This document shows, one piece after another, positions 23,166 to 36,934 of a stretch of DNA of 64,000 nt; within the stretch, counting starts at the first letter, position 1, and the number at the start of each line of letters is the position of its first letter. The stretch is taken from NCBI RefSeq assembly GCF_047495875.1, contig NC_092464.1:27436865-27500864 (forward strand), in the 5' to 3' direction. A program made the position numbers and the translations under genes. The notes under the pieces were generated by a model. That model was given only the letters and a program-made list of their open reading frames with translations, was not told where the DNA came from and made no database searches. This DNA is from Pithys albifrons albifrons (taxonomy: Eukaryota; Chordata; Aves; Passeriformes; Thamnophilidae).

Positions 23166-26100
23166 TTAACAAGGAATATTTCATCCTATCTTTAATCTTA
23201 GTATTTGTATGAATGAATAATGATTCTTGATTAGACCTGAGACATAAACACTGAATTTATATTCCTATTTACTCTTAGACATTTTTTCTGCAAAATCTCC
23301 ATAGTCTCATGTCTCACACATATATACCAAGGGACAGCGTTGGTCCTGTGATCAGATGTAATTGTAAAGATTTTTTTGTGATATATTGTATTTCCAGAAC
23401 ATGAAGTGCTGGAAAAATCATAAGTTTAAAAAAAGTATGCATGTGAATAAGATTTTCAGATATTTCACGATACATACCAGACTATAACTCCTGCTCTGCT
23501 AGTTGCCATGATAGCTCAATGGCTATAATTCTTCTCTTTATTCAACAGTATATTTAAAATCTGACTTTCCATTATTGTATTCAGATTTTATATGCTTAAG
23601 AATGTTTTTAATTAAAGTTTTTCATAATTGAATCATGAAGACTAAAAATACATCTTCCTTTATAACAGAGGATTTTCCCCCATCCGCAACTTTCTTGTCA
23701 AAGAAAGTCTGTTCATGACATATTAACTCCACTGGTCCCTATCCTACAAATAGCTACACAAGCAGACACTTGTAACCATGGTGAATGTGGGGGGCCCTAC
23801 ACTGCTGGGCCGGGTTCACAGATCCTAGTCCAGAAATCAGCTACTTATGCAAGATTAAATATGCTGTGCATTAGGTGCTGGATTTTGATCAGCACAGCTA
23901 GCTTGTATGATATCAAAGCCCATGTATTAATTTATGAACATTTTCCTGATTCTGACCTTCCCTCACCTCCTGCCCCCACAGTACCAATGGTATCAGCACC
24001 TACTTTCTCACAGCCAGGTTGTCTGAAGCCTGAGCTGTGTATATTATGCATGGTGTTTACTTTACTAGCTCTCAAACAAGAATCCTAATATCATTATGGG
24101 GGTCCAGAGGCTTGAAATAGAGTATAAAAACTGAACACTGGTAAGGGGAGTTTTTTATGATAGAAATGTCCATTTGCTACCTTAAACAAACCTGGTAATT
24201 TTTACTCCATTGGAATATTGTTTCATCTTTGCCTCTATGTGTTTGAAATTTTCAATAACTTCTAAAAGTTGCCAAGAAATATATAAAATGTATAAGTATT
24301 AAATTTGGGAAGAAAATGGAATGGGGTTTAGTTGGTAAACCTTAGATAATTCAAACACCAAATTGTGAATCATACCAATGCACAGTCTTGCTGCAGAAGA
24401 GACTATGTGGGGCCATGTGGGGCTATGTGCTTAATTTTTAAGACAGAAACATGTAGTGATCGTAAAGCATTTAAAATTTCACCAAGGAAATCTTTAAATG
24501 TTGAGAAAAAACAAATGAAATTATTGAAACACATCCAAGTCATGGCAATGTCCCAAGAAAAGACATTGGTGCTCTCTTAGTATGCTGCATGTTGTTGAAA
24601 ATCTGCAATTACTATTACTTTGGAAACTGAAACATGAATGGCCTTTGAAACACATCTCAGCCAATTGGTGTTCTGTTTTTACAAGTAACCCAAGGGTTAT
24701 TTCAGCATGGAGAGCAGTGATTTTTATACCTTCACACTGTGAAGTTTCCTGATACAGCTGCAAATGAGGCTCAAAATTGTAAAATTACCTGAGCCACCAT
24801 TTTTGTTTTTTCAACATTTGCTGTAATTGGAAATGACCACAGAAAATAAGCCTTGCCTCATGGATGAAGTTCACATGAGCTCAGTCTTCCCCAAACTGTG
24901 AACTCTACAAATGCTCAAGGACCAGCCCTTTAGTGTGCAGTTGGTTTAGAGCAAACTCCTGGTTATTCCAGAACTGTTCTCAGTAAAGCTTCTTGCATCC
25001 TTCATTGCAGCAGATGTAATTGGTGATTGCAAAAATTTGAGTGCTGATAGAGACAAGTCAAAACTTTCATAGCTCCTGTCAAATGTAGATAGCTGATTGT
25101 TCTGAGAGCCAGCAAGATATTGCAGACATAAAATAAAATAAAAAAAAAAAAACAACAAAAAAAACAAAAAAACAAAATCCACCATAAAAAGATAGAGCAG
25201 TCTCAATCAGATTTTATTTGGTTCTACAAAGAACTGTGATAGATAGGAGATGAGAATTTTAATTGTTCTGCAGTGATTAATTTTAAAAAATACTAATGGA
25301 TTTTACTCTCTTTTTTCTCTAGACATATGAACCAATACATACGAAGATAGTTAACACAATCTGATATGTTTCTTTTTTTCATTTCAGCATAGACATGAGT
25401 CATCATTCAGATCATTTAATAAAAGATAGTAAATTTATAATCAGTGTTATTAGACAAAGGGACTGCATCCCAAAGTTCATTATAATGAATTCTATCAACA
25501 AGGTAAGAAGAAATAAGATACAGCTCAGGAAGTGGAAAAAACAAAACCAACCAAACAACATAATTTGACTGAGGAAAGAAAAAGTTTGAAATGTATTGAA
25601 TTATGTAAGGTTTCTGGTGCTGACTTTTGATTCTCTTCTCAAAATGAAGACTACAATAAGTCATGCTTATCATATCTGAATTTAGACTGATAAAAGCAGA
25701 AAAAGCAGAGTTTTCAAAAGTACTGCAATTATTTGGGCTTCTGAAATCAAGACAATTCCTCTTCCAGAACAATTATGGACATAAATAACACAAAAGAATG
25801 AAGGAGACTTGAGCAGAGAAATAGTGAAGAAAGGAATAGGGAAAACATTTGGGGGGAGGTAGGGTGGCAGAACATCTGTGGGGGAAAAAGACATCTGTGG
25901 TAAAATATTTTACATTTATTGGGATATTGTTTAAATAAAGTTCAAGGGACAGTGTTCAAGTAAAAAAGGGAAGAGAGCAAGGGAGAGATTTATACATAAA
26001 AATGTGTGATAGATGTTATCAAATACTTACAGGCATGAAATGAGAGGACTCAACAGTCTTTGCAGCCCCAGTTCTTTTCCCTTGAGTATATGCATTATGA

Positions 26101-26321
26101 CACAGGCTTTTAATACATAATCACACACTGTACTTTTTCTGTGCAGGACCCTTGCCCCATTGAGTGAGCAGAATGGATGGTTGTGATCAATTAAAAAAGA
26201 ACAGCTATTCAATGGTTTGTTTTACCCTCATTGTTCATTTTGTGGACTTAAGCCTTATCTACTGCACACTATTCAGAGGCTGCAATGAAGACAGAATTAT
26301 TAATTTCCTCATGGGCTTTTC
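23166..26321. other. AT-rich intergenic DNA, no gene seen
   Basis: No coding region recognised. It includes an A-rich tract with interspersed C at 25128-25178. The 118-codon minus-strand frame at 25416-25772 has no motif I recognise. Confidence 0.55.
25128..25178. repeat. A-rich low-complexity tract
   Basis: Poly-A interrupted by single C residues, of the (A)nC(A)n type that recurs at 41.1, 57.8 and 63.4 kb. No LINE or SINE body abuts it. Confidence 0.85.
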
Positions 26322-26450
26322 TCTGGCAGTCAGCACCGTGATGCTCCACACGCATTAATTTATCTTCACAAAGCGCCATGTGATGTGAGAGGTTACTGTT
26401 ATCCCCACATTACAGAAAGCAAACTGAACCAGCGAGTCAGTGGAAGTACC
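26322..26450 (-). mobile_element. MIR-like CORE-SINE remnant (minus strand)
   Basis: Against the reverse complement of the MIR consensus, three blocks fall in the right order and spacing: CATTAATTTATCTTCACAA (26353-26371), GTTACTGTTATCCCCACATTACAG (26392-26415, split by one extra base) and GCAAACTGA (26419-26427). A weaker upstream match (GGCAGTCAGCACCGTGATGC) fits the 'tgccaggcactgttctaagc' region. MIR activity predates birds, so such copies are rare and very diverged in avian genomes. Chance similarity is unlikely for three collinear blocks, but an alignment score is needed. Confidence 0.7.
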
Positions 26451-29400
26451 TGCTTGTTTACAGTACACAATTTAGGTTTTAGCAAATGCTTTCTCAAATT
26501 ACATAAAGTAGCACTTAGCATGTTCAGGACAATATACACATAAACTTCAGCTATATCTGAGAATAGCCAGAACTCAGATCAACAGAAATGAAAAAAGAGA
26601 GAGCAGTGCTTAGTTGCTTCTATGACAGCACCTGACTGGACAAAGCAGAGACAAAATCCAGATATCTATTTCATTCATATACCAACCAGCATTAAAATGA
26701 TGGGTTATATGGAAAGAACCGCAGATTCACATCCCCAGCAGGTACAGATAATGCTCTGAATAAAGCATGGGCTCCTATGGAAGATGAAGTAAGTGACCAT
26801 TGAATCTGTCTATGCATATATGAGAGAATCTGGAACTGAAGTTACAGGGTAATATGTCATTCTGTGACTTTAAAAGACTTGGGGTTTGCAATTAAAATAA
26901 TGCTTTATAAAGTAGAGCATCTGGGTATTTCTGTGTTAGCTTCTGCACTTATAAATAACCTTAAAAGGAAACAAACAGAAGTTCTTTCACATGAGTTGAC
27001 CACACAGTCCTTTCTCAGATCTAGGAGGTTTGTGTAGTCTTTGAGCGTTTCCAGTCATGGTATATGTAAATACAGTGGTAGGATATTGAAGAAGCTGGTA
27101 TTAAGGGAATGAGTCAGACTCACCCTGCTTATCTCAGACCTGTTTTCCCGTCTTACTGCCTTAGCCATCCCGGTAACAATGAAGTGATCACATACCCTCA
27201 TAAATTTATTGAATTATCTTTGCATTGAATCAGTGACTTCTTTCTTTGGTTTGGACTGAACAGGTAAGTCCTGTGGACCACACAAGAGGCAGACTTCAGC
27301 TCTGTCATCAGCCTTAGCTCAGAATTCCTTAAACTATCAGCCTTCACTACAATGTCTTGCATAATCCCTAAGCCTTGAATGGGAAAATTGTTATTTTGGC
27401 TCTGATTATCAGATATTCTGAGGACCTGGACTAAACTCATTAAGAACAGAACTTTCTTAGACTTAGCAGTTTAAATTTTCATATTTCTTTGTGGTCTGTT
27501 TACCATTGTGCAAAGCAGGGTCCTGTCTTATAATAACTAATGGTCTTATCAAATACCATGTAAATTGCAACCAATCAATGGGGAAAATTTAATTTAAATT
27601 ATTAAAGTCTGATGGAAAAGATCTTTTTTATGAGAAAATCATGCAGGTCCAACATTAGATAATGCTGCTCATCCCGATTTTAATAGAGTTTTAACAGTAA
27701 AAAGGGAAGGGATAGAAGCATTGGAGACATTAATCAAATCTAAGACACAACAAGCATAAGTGAAGTGATAATGCTGGAAAACTTTGAAGAGATATGTTCA
27801 AGTGCTGTCTGCCCCATAAACATTATTCTAAATCATGAAAGTAATTTAGTATAACCTGGATGCTAGCATACTTTTTGCAATCAAATAGAAAAAATGGTCA
27901 ACATTTTAGTGGCAATTTTTTGTCCTCTTTGTCTTAACACCATGTTTAAAGGAAAGGTTTCTCAACTCTCCCTGTGAACTAAAGGGTATCAGCCAAACCT
28001 GTGTAAATACACTTTTAGAAGAGGTCTCTAATGACCAGGGTATACATGTATTAAATTATGTCATGTTCATCTCTCCTCTTCTACCTCACCAGAACACAAG
28101 AGAAATAAAAAGTAGCAAAATGTGTTTTCAAAAGTGGGAGTTCTATAATCAAAATCACAGAAAAAATAAAGACAACTGAAGGTAAGAGTTGACAAGCTAA
28201 ACTAACTACAGAACTACTGTTAATAAGTGCAGAACATATCTAGTCTTAGAAACATAGAACGTTCTTAGACAGTCCCCTTTCCCTTCTTATCTAACGATGC
28301 AGATTACTAACACTAAATTTTTATGGAGCAGTACTTTTAACAGTATCCTAGTTGGGCTGATGATTATATAGGAGAAGATAGCATAAGATAAAATCTTGCA
28401 TTTACTGTACTTATGAGGCAAATTCATCCTGAGTCACATCAAACATTAGCTAGCATGCAGATGGGGAATGTGAGCATAAGATTTTTTTTTCATTCCGTCT
28501 TCTCTATATAATCATTTGTAAGTGTGCCTGTTACAAAGCTGAAAATATGCATGTCACAATGATGAAAAAGCAATGTCATAGTTGGCTCAAAAGTAATCAG
28601 CAGAGGTTTTTGAAGGTGAAACTCACAGAAAGTAGAGGTTAAGTGCAGGACTCTCCTCTGCTGGCAGTGGTGAATACCTGAGAATAGGAGACTCCCATTT
28701 CAGTATGGAGTAAAAAGTAACAAGTGTAATTCCTTCACCTAAAACTCTCCTCATCCTCAATGTAGAACACTGATCTTCCAGGGACAAATTCTTACTCAAA
28801 ATCTAGTCTCTGAAATAGAGAGAGTGCCACCCAGCTACACTGTAGGAGTGATTTACTTCATTAGAAAAAACACTTAACAGAATCCTGAGGCCATCTGTTC
28901 CATGGCATAGCACCTGAAGATGGAAGGCCATATTCTCAGCATCTGTTCCAGGAGTGCCCTGATAACTACTTAACTTTTATGGGTGAAATCCAAAGACATT
29001 CTCATAACTCTCCTGTTCTTCCAGCTTTCTGCTGAACTCACTGCATTCAGGGAGACAAGGAGTAATTTGGACTTGCTGAGAAGATGAAGCAATATCTTTT
29101 TAGGAGTTCCGACTCTGCTTTGTGCACAGAAGATCACTTCAAATGCATTCCAACATTTTTTTTGCCAGTTTTTATTGAGATAACCTCTTGGTGAAGTCAA
29201 AAGTAATAATGATTTAGGGTGTCAAGACCTGTATTTCCTCTCCAGAAAAGAGTCTCAAACTTCCTCTCCAGTTTTGCTTTGAATGGAGAGGATCAGTGAA
29301 AAATACTTGTTTCCTTCTAAAGAAAAATGGCTGTAGTATGCAATTTTTCCTTGTTGATGAAATAGCCTTCACCTAAAGACAAGAGTGTGTGAAGGTTTGG

Positions 29401-32269
29401 TAAGTCTTCAGGCTGTCTATCACTACAAAGGGCTAGTTGTATGAATTTTAACAATATTTTTTGGCTCATCTTTTGGTGAACAAAACTTCATACATGGATT
29501 TGCCTGTGTACTGATCATGTTTTTCAAAATAGGGTACATGTTTTCCACCTTATTATTCTCAATATATGGAAGTTTATGAATCACATGCTAGAGAAAAATC
29601 CGTAGAGACTAATGGCAGAAGAACATTCCTGTGTTTCTGTGATCCAGCAAATGGTCAAGATAAGACTCAGTTGTAATGCAGTAAGTAATTCAATGCCAGT
29701 CTGAGAAAAAAATAATCAAGATGCTTATTTTTTTACTACCTAATTGTATCCATGTTGAAACAATAATGATGAGATGTCTTGAGAAGAGATACTATGTAAT
29801 GTTGTTATTCCACACTTTTCTGATGCTTGAAACTACTAAGGAAACTGATTCAAATGTCAACAACAAACAGAATAAGGTATCATCAACTTTATTTATTACT
29901 TCATGAAGAATTGCTTTGATTGAATTTGTGTCCTTCTGCATCCCCCATATATCTCTAGAGATGCCATTTGAAGAAGGTTCAGGGCTTCAAAGCAGTCTGA
30001 ATGTATTAAAAAAGACTAGCATTTTTTTCTCAATGACAGTTTGTTGGGATATCTGATATCTAAAATGCTTCACTCCTTATTTATGTAGTTAGTAAGTCAA
30101 CATCATGTTCTTCTGTTTTCTTATCATAACTATTTCATAACAATGCAATTGTCTATTTCTGTCATCAGTCTGGAAGTTTTAACACCTAAAGTTTAGTAAC
30201 CTGGGACTTTAGGAAACCTTCTGAGTTATCAAGAAATTGTATGGTATAATCCTATAAAACTGTACCTACTTTCATCTTGAATTCATGGGTTTCCTTCTCC
30301 CACTTCATCAGTAGCTCTTACAGAGTTGTTTGGGTGTTTTTCTAATAGCCATTCTAAATGTATTTTAGATTAATTGAAATTATTTGTTCCTGTAGCAATC
30401 TTATACTTTGGTGTGCACCATTTTTTGACAGCCTTATACTGCTTCTATCCATTAACTTAAAGCAGGCAGTTTCCTTTTAGCCCATGAGCTAATTTAAATA
30501 AGCTGATCTTGTCTCCTTTCTTTGAGTATACATTCCTTTCCCTCTGACATCTCAGTCATCCTGCAAACCTGCTCCAGTGTGAATTAGACTTGGTTCCCAT
30601 GAGCAGTTAGAATTTTCATACTCTTGGCATGTTAGAAATAATACTTTTCCTCTCTAGTAAGAGCATCACACCTGATGATTTCACAGGATTCCACCTGCCT
30701 TTTTCACAGTATTCTCATGGTGCCACACCCTGTGCCTAACTAACACTCAAGATTTGCTGTATTTTTGAAGGACAATCCTCTAACCTAAGGCAATTCCTCC
30801 CATTGTCTTGCTTAAATCAAATGGCACTAGCACACTTATTTCTTGTATGAAAGTCACTATAAATGCTTTTATATTTACTGAAGTAAAAAAGAAAAAAGTG
30901 ATTAGCTAGTGTCCTTTACGTAGAAAATCAGCTCTCTAATAAATTGGATATATTTAGTTTAATCTGTGAACTGTATGTAAACAGTATTGCATCTCATTCC
31001 AGTTTTCCTTGCCCCTTCCATTTTAACACAAAATGTTACCAAAAAAATTAAAATTGGAGAACAAAGTAAAGAATATTTAACTTCCATATTGTTTCAATTT
31101 TTTTAATAAATACTTAATTAACTGTTTCCTACTCATATAACAACTTTCCTTTTAACTATTCCCTTTCTAATAGACATATAAATTCATCTGCTAGTGGTTT
31201 CAGAAATATGCATTAGAGATTTGGTTTATTTATCATAACCAGGTAATCTAAACAGCTTGTTTTTTTTCTTTTGAAGGAAGTAATTCCCATGTAGTCATTC
31301 CTCTTTGCTATTAAAAACAAGATATTGTTTGGTCAGTATCATCTTTTTACCAATATTGAGACAAATATATACCTAGTTGAGAACCACACTTAGATTCCCT
31401 TTTATTTCAATAACATCATTATTATGTCAGTGCTATCTTTCTTTGGAATAATTTAATTTATATGACTGCAACATCTTTTAATATTTTTTTACTCTGTCTT
31501 GTAATGCTGAGCTCTCTTTCACTTTTGGCAATTCTGCAAGTTTTGGGCTTTCAAGATGTAATTTTCTTGATGATTATTACTTTTTTTCCATTTGTAGAAT
31601 CTTTACTCACTCCTAATAGTCTCTTTATGAGGTTTGTTACACTGAAAATCTACCATAAAAGGAGTTTTCTTCCTTTTATAAAGGTACAGTTCCAGACAGG
31701 TTTTTTCATACTGTTGACCTTAGGAACCTTCAGCAATCCTCTGCATCCATTCCCTGTCATTTCAATTGGCTTTAAAAAAGAAAAAGCAGGGTAGCTTTGG
31801 GATATATTTGTTTATTTATTTTACTTCCTGAGTAAAAAAAAAAGCAAATCAACTACTGATCATTTTTTCTTTATACTTCAATTTACTTTAGCTTTTCATT
31901 TCTCTATGTTTTCATGCTATGTGCCAGTTCTGTAGGTCTAAGTTGTTACATCTCTTTAGTTTCATTATTATTTGGTGGTGGATTTGTTCATTTCACAGAC
32001 ATCTTCAGAACTTTTTGTTGGAAAGCATAAGGTTGCTCCATAATGGGTATGTTGTGGTAATTATGTTTCTCTTATATTTTGGATTCCTACTCTATGTACT
32101 TTGTAGCAATGCTTAAAAAAGAGTTACAATATTAGTAGTGTGACCCCTAAGCCCCTTTGTGCATTCAAATCTTATCCACTAAAATCACATCATTGCTTGA
32201 ATATGTGAAGTGTGCACACTAAAATCAATTAAGCTTTTCTTCTGATCACTTTCCTACCATTACCTTCCA
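26451..32269. other. Intergenic DNA, no gene seen
   Basis: Nearly 6 kb without a recognised interspersed repeat. Frames such as 27198-27440 and 28970-29200 (minus) and 31462-31794 (plus) have no familiar motif. No splice-bounded exon could be argued for. Confidence 0.55.
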
Positions 32270-32592
32270 GAACCTTAAGGGAGTCTACAAGAAAGATGAA
32301 GAGAGACTATTTAGTGAATAGGACAAGGACATTTAGTGAAAGGACAACAGAAATGGCTTTTGGTTTCAATTAGATATTACAGGAAAATTCTTTACTGTGA
32401 GGGTGATGAGGTACTGGACCATGCTGCCCAGGGAAGTTGTGGATGCTCCATCACTGGAAGTTTGAGGCCAGACTGGGTGGAGCTCTGAGTTATCCAGTCT
32501 AGTGAAAGGTGCCCTAGCCCATGGCAGTGGGGTTGGAACTACATGACTTTTATGATCCCTTCCAACCCAGGCCATTCTGTGATTTTATTATT
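32270..32592 (+). mobile_element. CR1 LINE 3' end (plus strand)
   Basis: From CCTTAAGGGAGTCTACAAGA it passes through ATTCTTTACTGTGAGGGTGA, GGACCATGCTGCCCAGGGAA, GTTGTGGATGCTCCATCACT and GGTTGGAACTACATGACTTT. It ends at CCATTCTGTGATTTTATTATT, the canonical CR1 3' terminus. A short duplicated word (TTTAGTGAA at about 32309 and 32331) sits near its 5' side. The minus-strand 69-codon frame here is a shadow. Confidence 0.93.
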
Positions 32593-35484
32593 ACAGAACC
32601 ACTATAGACTTGTAAGTTAAAATCATCAACTGGAGTTATCAGTAACTCCATTGTCAAATAGAGTTATGTCTTCCTGCAGTAGCTGAAAATCAACCTATAA
32701 AGCCCAAGGAAAATCATCAACAATCTTACAATTAAAAATTTATTCTCAAAGAAGCTTTATAGGATATTTCTGTCTTAGAAATATCTAAAGAATAAAATGA
32801 TACAGTATGAACAGAATAGATTAGTCAACATCCCATGAGAGTTGGCTTTGTGGCATATCTGTCACACAGAACTCTATTCCTCAAAGGTTTCTTCATGACA
32901 TCCATTATCTTCACTTCATGCTATAATAGCAGAAATTCAGTGTAGTTTCCCAGACCTGTCATGATACAAATAATAAGGCTGAAATGCCCACTAAAGTAGT
33001 AAAGGACACACTTCAGACAATCAGGTATTTTTGTCTTAAGCAAACACTGTAAAATGTTCCCAGGGGTTTCCATACAGCTTTGACATTCAGTTAAAGACCA
33101 TATCTCTACTGAATTACCATTTTTTTCTTATCCCTAGAGGTGTTGCTAAGGTCATGTTTGCTTATATCCCTTCCTGAGTTATAAACAGCATTAAAGACTT
33201 ATAATAAATAGCTTTATTGTGGCTATTGGGCTATATAATTGCACACTTTAGAGGAGGAAGCCAAGAACATTCCCTGATTCTATGACATCATTTAGAAGGT
33301 GGTTGCACTATACTCTTCAATAAGATGCAGTAAGTTCAGCTTTCCCTCTTAACTCAGGCCTTCTTAAGGGTACTGTTTTCCATTTGTTGTTCATTTAACC
33401 ATATTGGGACCCTAGAGGGATGTAATTGTGCTTTTACCCATAAAGGTTCTGAATCTCCATGACCCTAGAAATTTTGTATTCTATTTCCCTCTCCAACTTT
33501 CATGTGTATCCATCCATTTACATACACAGTCTGGGCAAGTTATGAATAATACTTCTATATGCCCTATATGTTTTACAAAACTTTACCACATTTTCGAACA
33601 GAAAAACATGTATCTTTTCTAATTTTTAAGGTAAGACATCACATTTTTTTCGCAACTCCTCTTCCTTACTGACCTTTGCATACAAAGTTGATCCTTTTTA
33701 ATGGGACTTCAAGCTGCAAGTACGTTGCTAATAAATGCTCTTCTCTGCACTATATCAACATGACATTTCTAATAGAAAATGCTGACAATCTTGTCAAATA
33801 TTCTACCTCTCTGCAGTAGAACATAATACTCATCCCTCAGTGGCAGTTGGAGTAATACACCAAATCACTCCAAATTAACCCATGTTGCACTGAATTGACA
33901 TGACACAAGTGGTGATAGACACACACTGATGTAAAATTAGAACAAAATATTGAGGAACCATACTAAATGTTTCAAACACTGAAGTGATTGTAGTTTAGTT
34001 TGTTTGATTTTGTTTTGGCTTTTTTAAAGGGATTATTAGAACAATATCTTTTTGTAAAGAATTGTGTTGGTACTCTGCAGCTTGTTTTGGATTATATTTT
34101 GTTTCTTTTTTTTTTGTTCTTAAAAACAAGAAACTTAACAACAAGCAAGACTAAAGGAGGCCTATTCTAAATCTCAGTATTATACTCTACAAAAAACTGT
34201 AGTGGAGAAAGGATGAAGTTGCCAAACTAAAGCAGACAGAGTACAAGTTTAGCTTAGAAACCTTCTCATTACTTAGTGCAGTGACGAATACAAACGTGAG
34301 CAGAAGCCCAGATCTCTATGTTATACATACATCATCTTACTGGCTGCTTTCACCAAGATCTATATGGGGTTTGATTTTGACCAGAAATTGTATCTGGACT
34401 CTAAGAAATCTATTTGTAATGAATATTTTGTTAAAACAAACTTATCAAATCCTCACACAAAGCTTTAAAACCAGTAAGTTAAAGCTAAAAGTAAACCATC
34501 ATCATAGATTTCTATATCAGATGGTCTTCTGTGAACACTTTTTAAAGCACAGGAGGATCACATCAAGTCATTCAATCATTCATGGTATGACATAGCTCTT
34601 ATATTTCCTTCCAGAGGGATGGTTTATGGTTTGAGAAACCTTTTCCTTCAAAGAGTGAACAAGGACACAAGAAGCCTAATACATCTCTCATCAAAAAACA
34701 GCATTCTTGCTAACAAGGTAAGTGGTGTCATCTTTGAAAACTGATCCATATTTCTCTTGTGAAAAAAATATTTAGTCCTTCAAGACAAGGAATGGCCAGG
34801 TTTGCTGACAGACTTTGTCCTTCCTGTCATCTGTTTTTGCTATCCTTTTTGCTGAGTTCCAGCTGTTGCGATTGTCTATAGCTAATGCTCACAGTAAGGC
34901 ATAAGCTGCTTCAAAGTCAACAGAATATCTTAAAGCACCAAAAAAAGGGGGAAAGTGCATGTAACAGGCATGTTGTTCTGCACTTTCCATGACAACCATG
35001 TGTTGCTGTACAGGTAAGCCAAGAGACTTGGCAGGGTTAAGAAATGTTTGTTGTATTAGAGGAGCTTTTCAAAGTCAGCTTGAAAAGATTACAAGTTAAA
35101 GTTAATTCATGCATAACAAAACCACTGCCATATAGAGGGATCTTTAAAAGTAAAATAACTCCCCAAAATCTGAACTCCATTCTGTTACTGGGTTTTCTTT
35201 CTATGAAGTTTTCTGTTTAGTATTTTTTGTCATGGATCTTTTCTGTAAAACTTATTATAAATACATTTTAGGAAAAATTAAGTCCAGACAAAAAAGGATA
35301 AATGCATAATCAGCCCCAAAAGAGTTAATTAAAAGCAAACAAACAAACGAAAGAAAACACAACCAAACGAAAAACCCATTGCCAAAATGTAATTCACCTA
35401 TGATACACTTGTGTTATTAGAGTGATGTAAGTGTGGCTTTGTTGTGAAATAATACATGACACAAAATGTTATTAAAGAAGACAA
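32593..35484. other. AT-rich intergenic DNA, no gene seen
   Basis: Nothing coding recognised. The 104-codon plus frame at 34281-34595 lacks any motif I know. A low-complexity AAAC-rich stretch lies at 35333-35380. Confidence 0.55.
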
Positions 35485-35828
35485 GACTCCAGGTAGACCT
35501 CACTGCAACCTTGCAGTACTAAAAGGGAGCTTGCAAAAAAGAGACAGTGACTTTTTACAGGAACAGATAGTGATAGGACAAGGGGGAACAGTTCTAAACG
35601 AAAAGAGGAGAGATTTTGCTTAGATGTTAGGCAGTCTTTACTCAGTGGATGGTGAGTACTGGAACAGGTTTCTCACAGAAGCTGTGGGTTCTCCATGCCT
35701 GATCAAGTGCTCAAGGCCAGGGCTTGAGCAACTTGGTGTAGTGTAAGGTGTCCCTGCACCCGGCAGGGGTGTTGGAACTACATGATCTTTAAGCTTTCTT
35801 GAAACACAAGCCATCCTACATCATCTAT
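35485..35828 (+). mobile_element. CR1 LINE 3' end, first of a head-to-tail pair (plus strand)
   Basis: GTAGACCTCACTGCAACCTT, AGTACTAAAAGGGAGCTTGC, TACTGGAACAGGTTTCTCAC, GTTGGAACTACATGATCTTT and CCATCCTACATCATCTATG follow the CR1 3' end to its terminal repeat. It ends directly where the next copy begins. Confidence 0.92.
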
Positions 35829-36380
35829 GAAGCATGGCCAGCAGGTTAAGGGAGGTGATTCTGCCCTTCTACTCTGCTCTCGTGAGGCTCCAGCTAAAGT
35901 ACTAAATCCAGATCTGTGGTCCCCAGCACAGAAGAGACATGGATCTGTTGCGGTGAGTCAAGTGCAGGGCCACCAAGATGATTAGATGGATGGAGTACCT
36001 CTCCTAAGTGGAAAGACTGAGAGAATTGTTCAGCCTGGACAAGAGAAATCTTTTGGGGTGACCTAATTGAGACCTTCCAGTACCTGAAGGGGGCTATAAG
36101 AAGGATGGAGAAAGACTTTTTACAAGGGCACATACTGACAGGACAAGGGGGAATGGCTTCAAACTGAGAGATGATAGGAAAAAATTCTTTACTATGAGGG
36201 TGGTAAGCCACTGGAACAGGCTGTGCAGAGAAGTTGTGGATGTCTCATCCCTGGAAGTGTTCAAGGTCGGGTTGGACATGACTCAGCAATCTGCTGTAGT
36301 GGAAGGTGCTGCTGCCCGTGGCAGGCTGATAGAACTAGATGATCTTTAAGGTTTCTTCCAACCTAAGCCATTCTATGTTT
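35829..36380 (+). mobile_element. CR1 LINE 3' end, second of a head-to-tail pair (plus strand)
   Basis: Longer than its neighbour, it starts further upstream in the 3'UTR (GGTTAAGGGAGGTGATTCTG; GATCTGTGGTCCCCAGCACA). It then runs through GACCTTCCAGTACCTGAAGG, GACAGGACAAGGGGGAATGG, CACTGGAACAGGCTGTGCAG, AACTAGATGATCTTTAAGG and CCATTCTATG. The two copies differ in length and in many bases, so this is two insertions (or an insertion into the terminal repeat of the first) rather than a recent duplication. The minus-strand frames at 35894-36279 are antisense shadows. Confidence 0.94.
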
Positions 36381-36934
36381 AATGAGTGTAACTGGCAACA
36401 GATGAGGTCATAACCTGTCCAACTGGGAAAATTTCTGTCAAGTGTCTAAATTTATGCATTTTTCATGAGATATTCTCTTTTTAGCACTTTCATATTTCAT
36501 CTATCATTCTTGCTCACAGTATTTTCTGGTGAATATAGACAATTATGTTCTTATCTTTTTAACATTTGTTCCTCTTACTTTAGTGTGTCAAATCAATTGT
36601 GTAGAATGAAATAAAAAACATAATCCTGAGAATACACCTGCTGTTCCTCTGATGATATCTTAATAAGAATCCAAGACTACTCATATGTTCTCATAGTAAT
36701 AAAGATCTGGGGTTTATGACGCTTCTGTGATTTTTTGCATGTGCGTTCACTTTTCTTTTAACTGTGACTTTTTCTCCTTATATGCAGATGGAATTTTTCA
36801 TGTTACAACATGTAACTGTAGTCTCTGCCTTTCAACAATGTACACTGGAAATTAATCTTCTCTATGAACTATATTAGATAACTAAAGACTGAAATTAGAT
36901 TCCTCATTGGCCTTAACTTCTCCATGCAGTTCAC
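36381..36934. other. Intergenic spacer, no gene seen
   Basis: Nothing recognised between the plus-strand CR1 pair and the next minus-strand CR1. Confidence 0.55.

Noticed and set aside
31462..31794. 110-codon hydrophobic plus-strand frame
   Set aside because: Hydrophobicity follows from T-rich DNA; no family resemblance.
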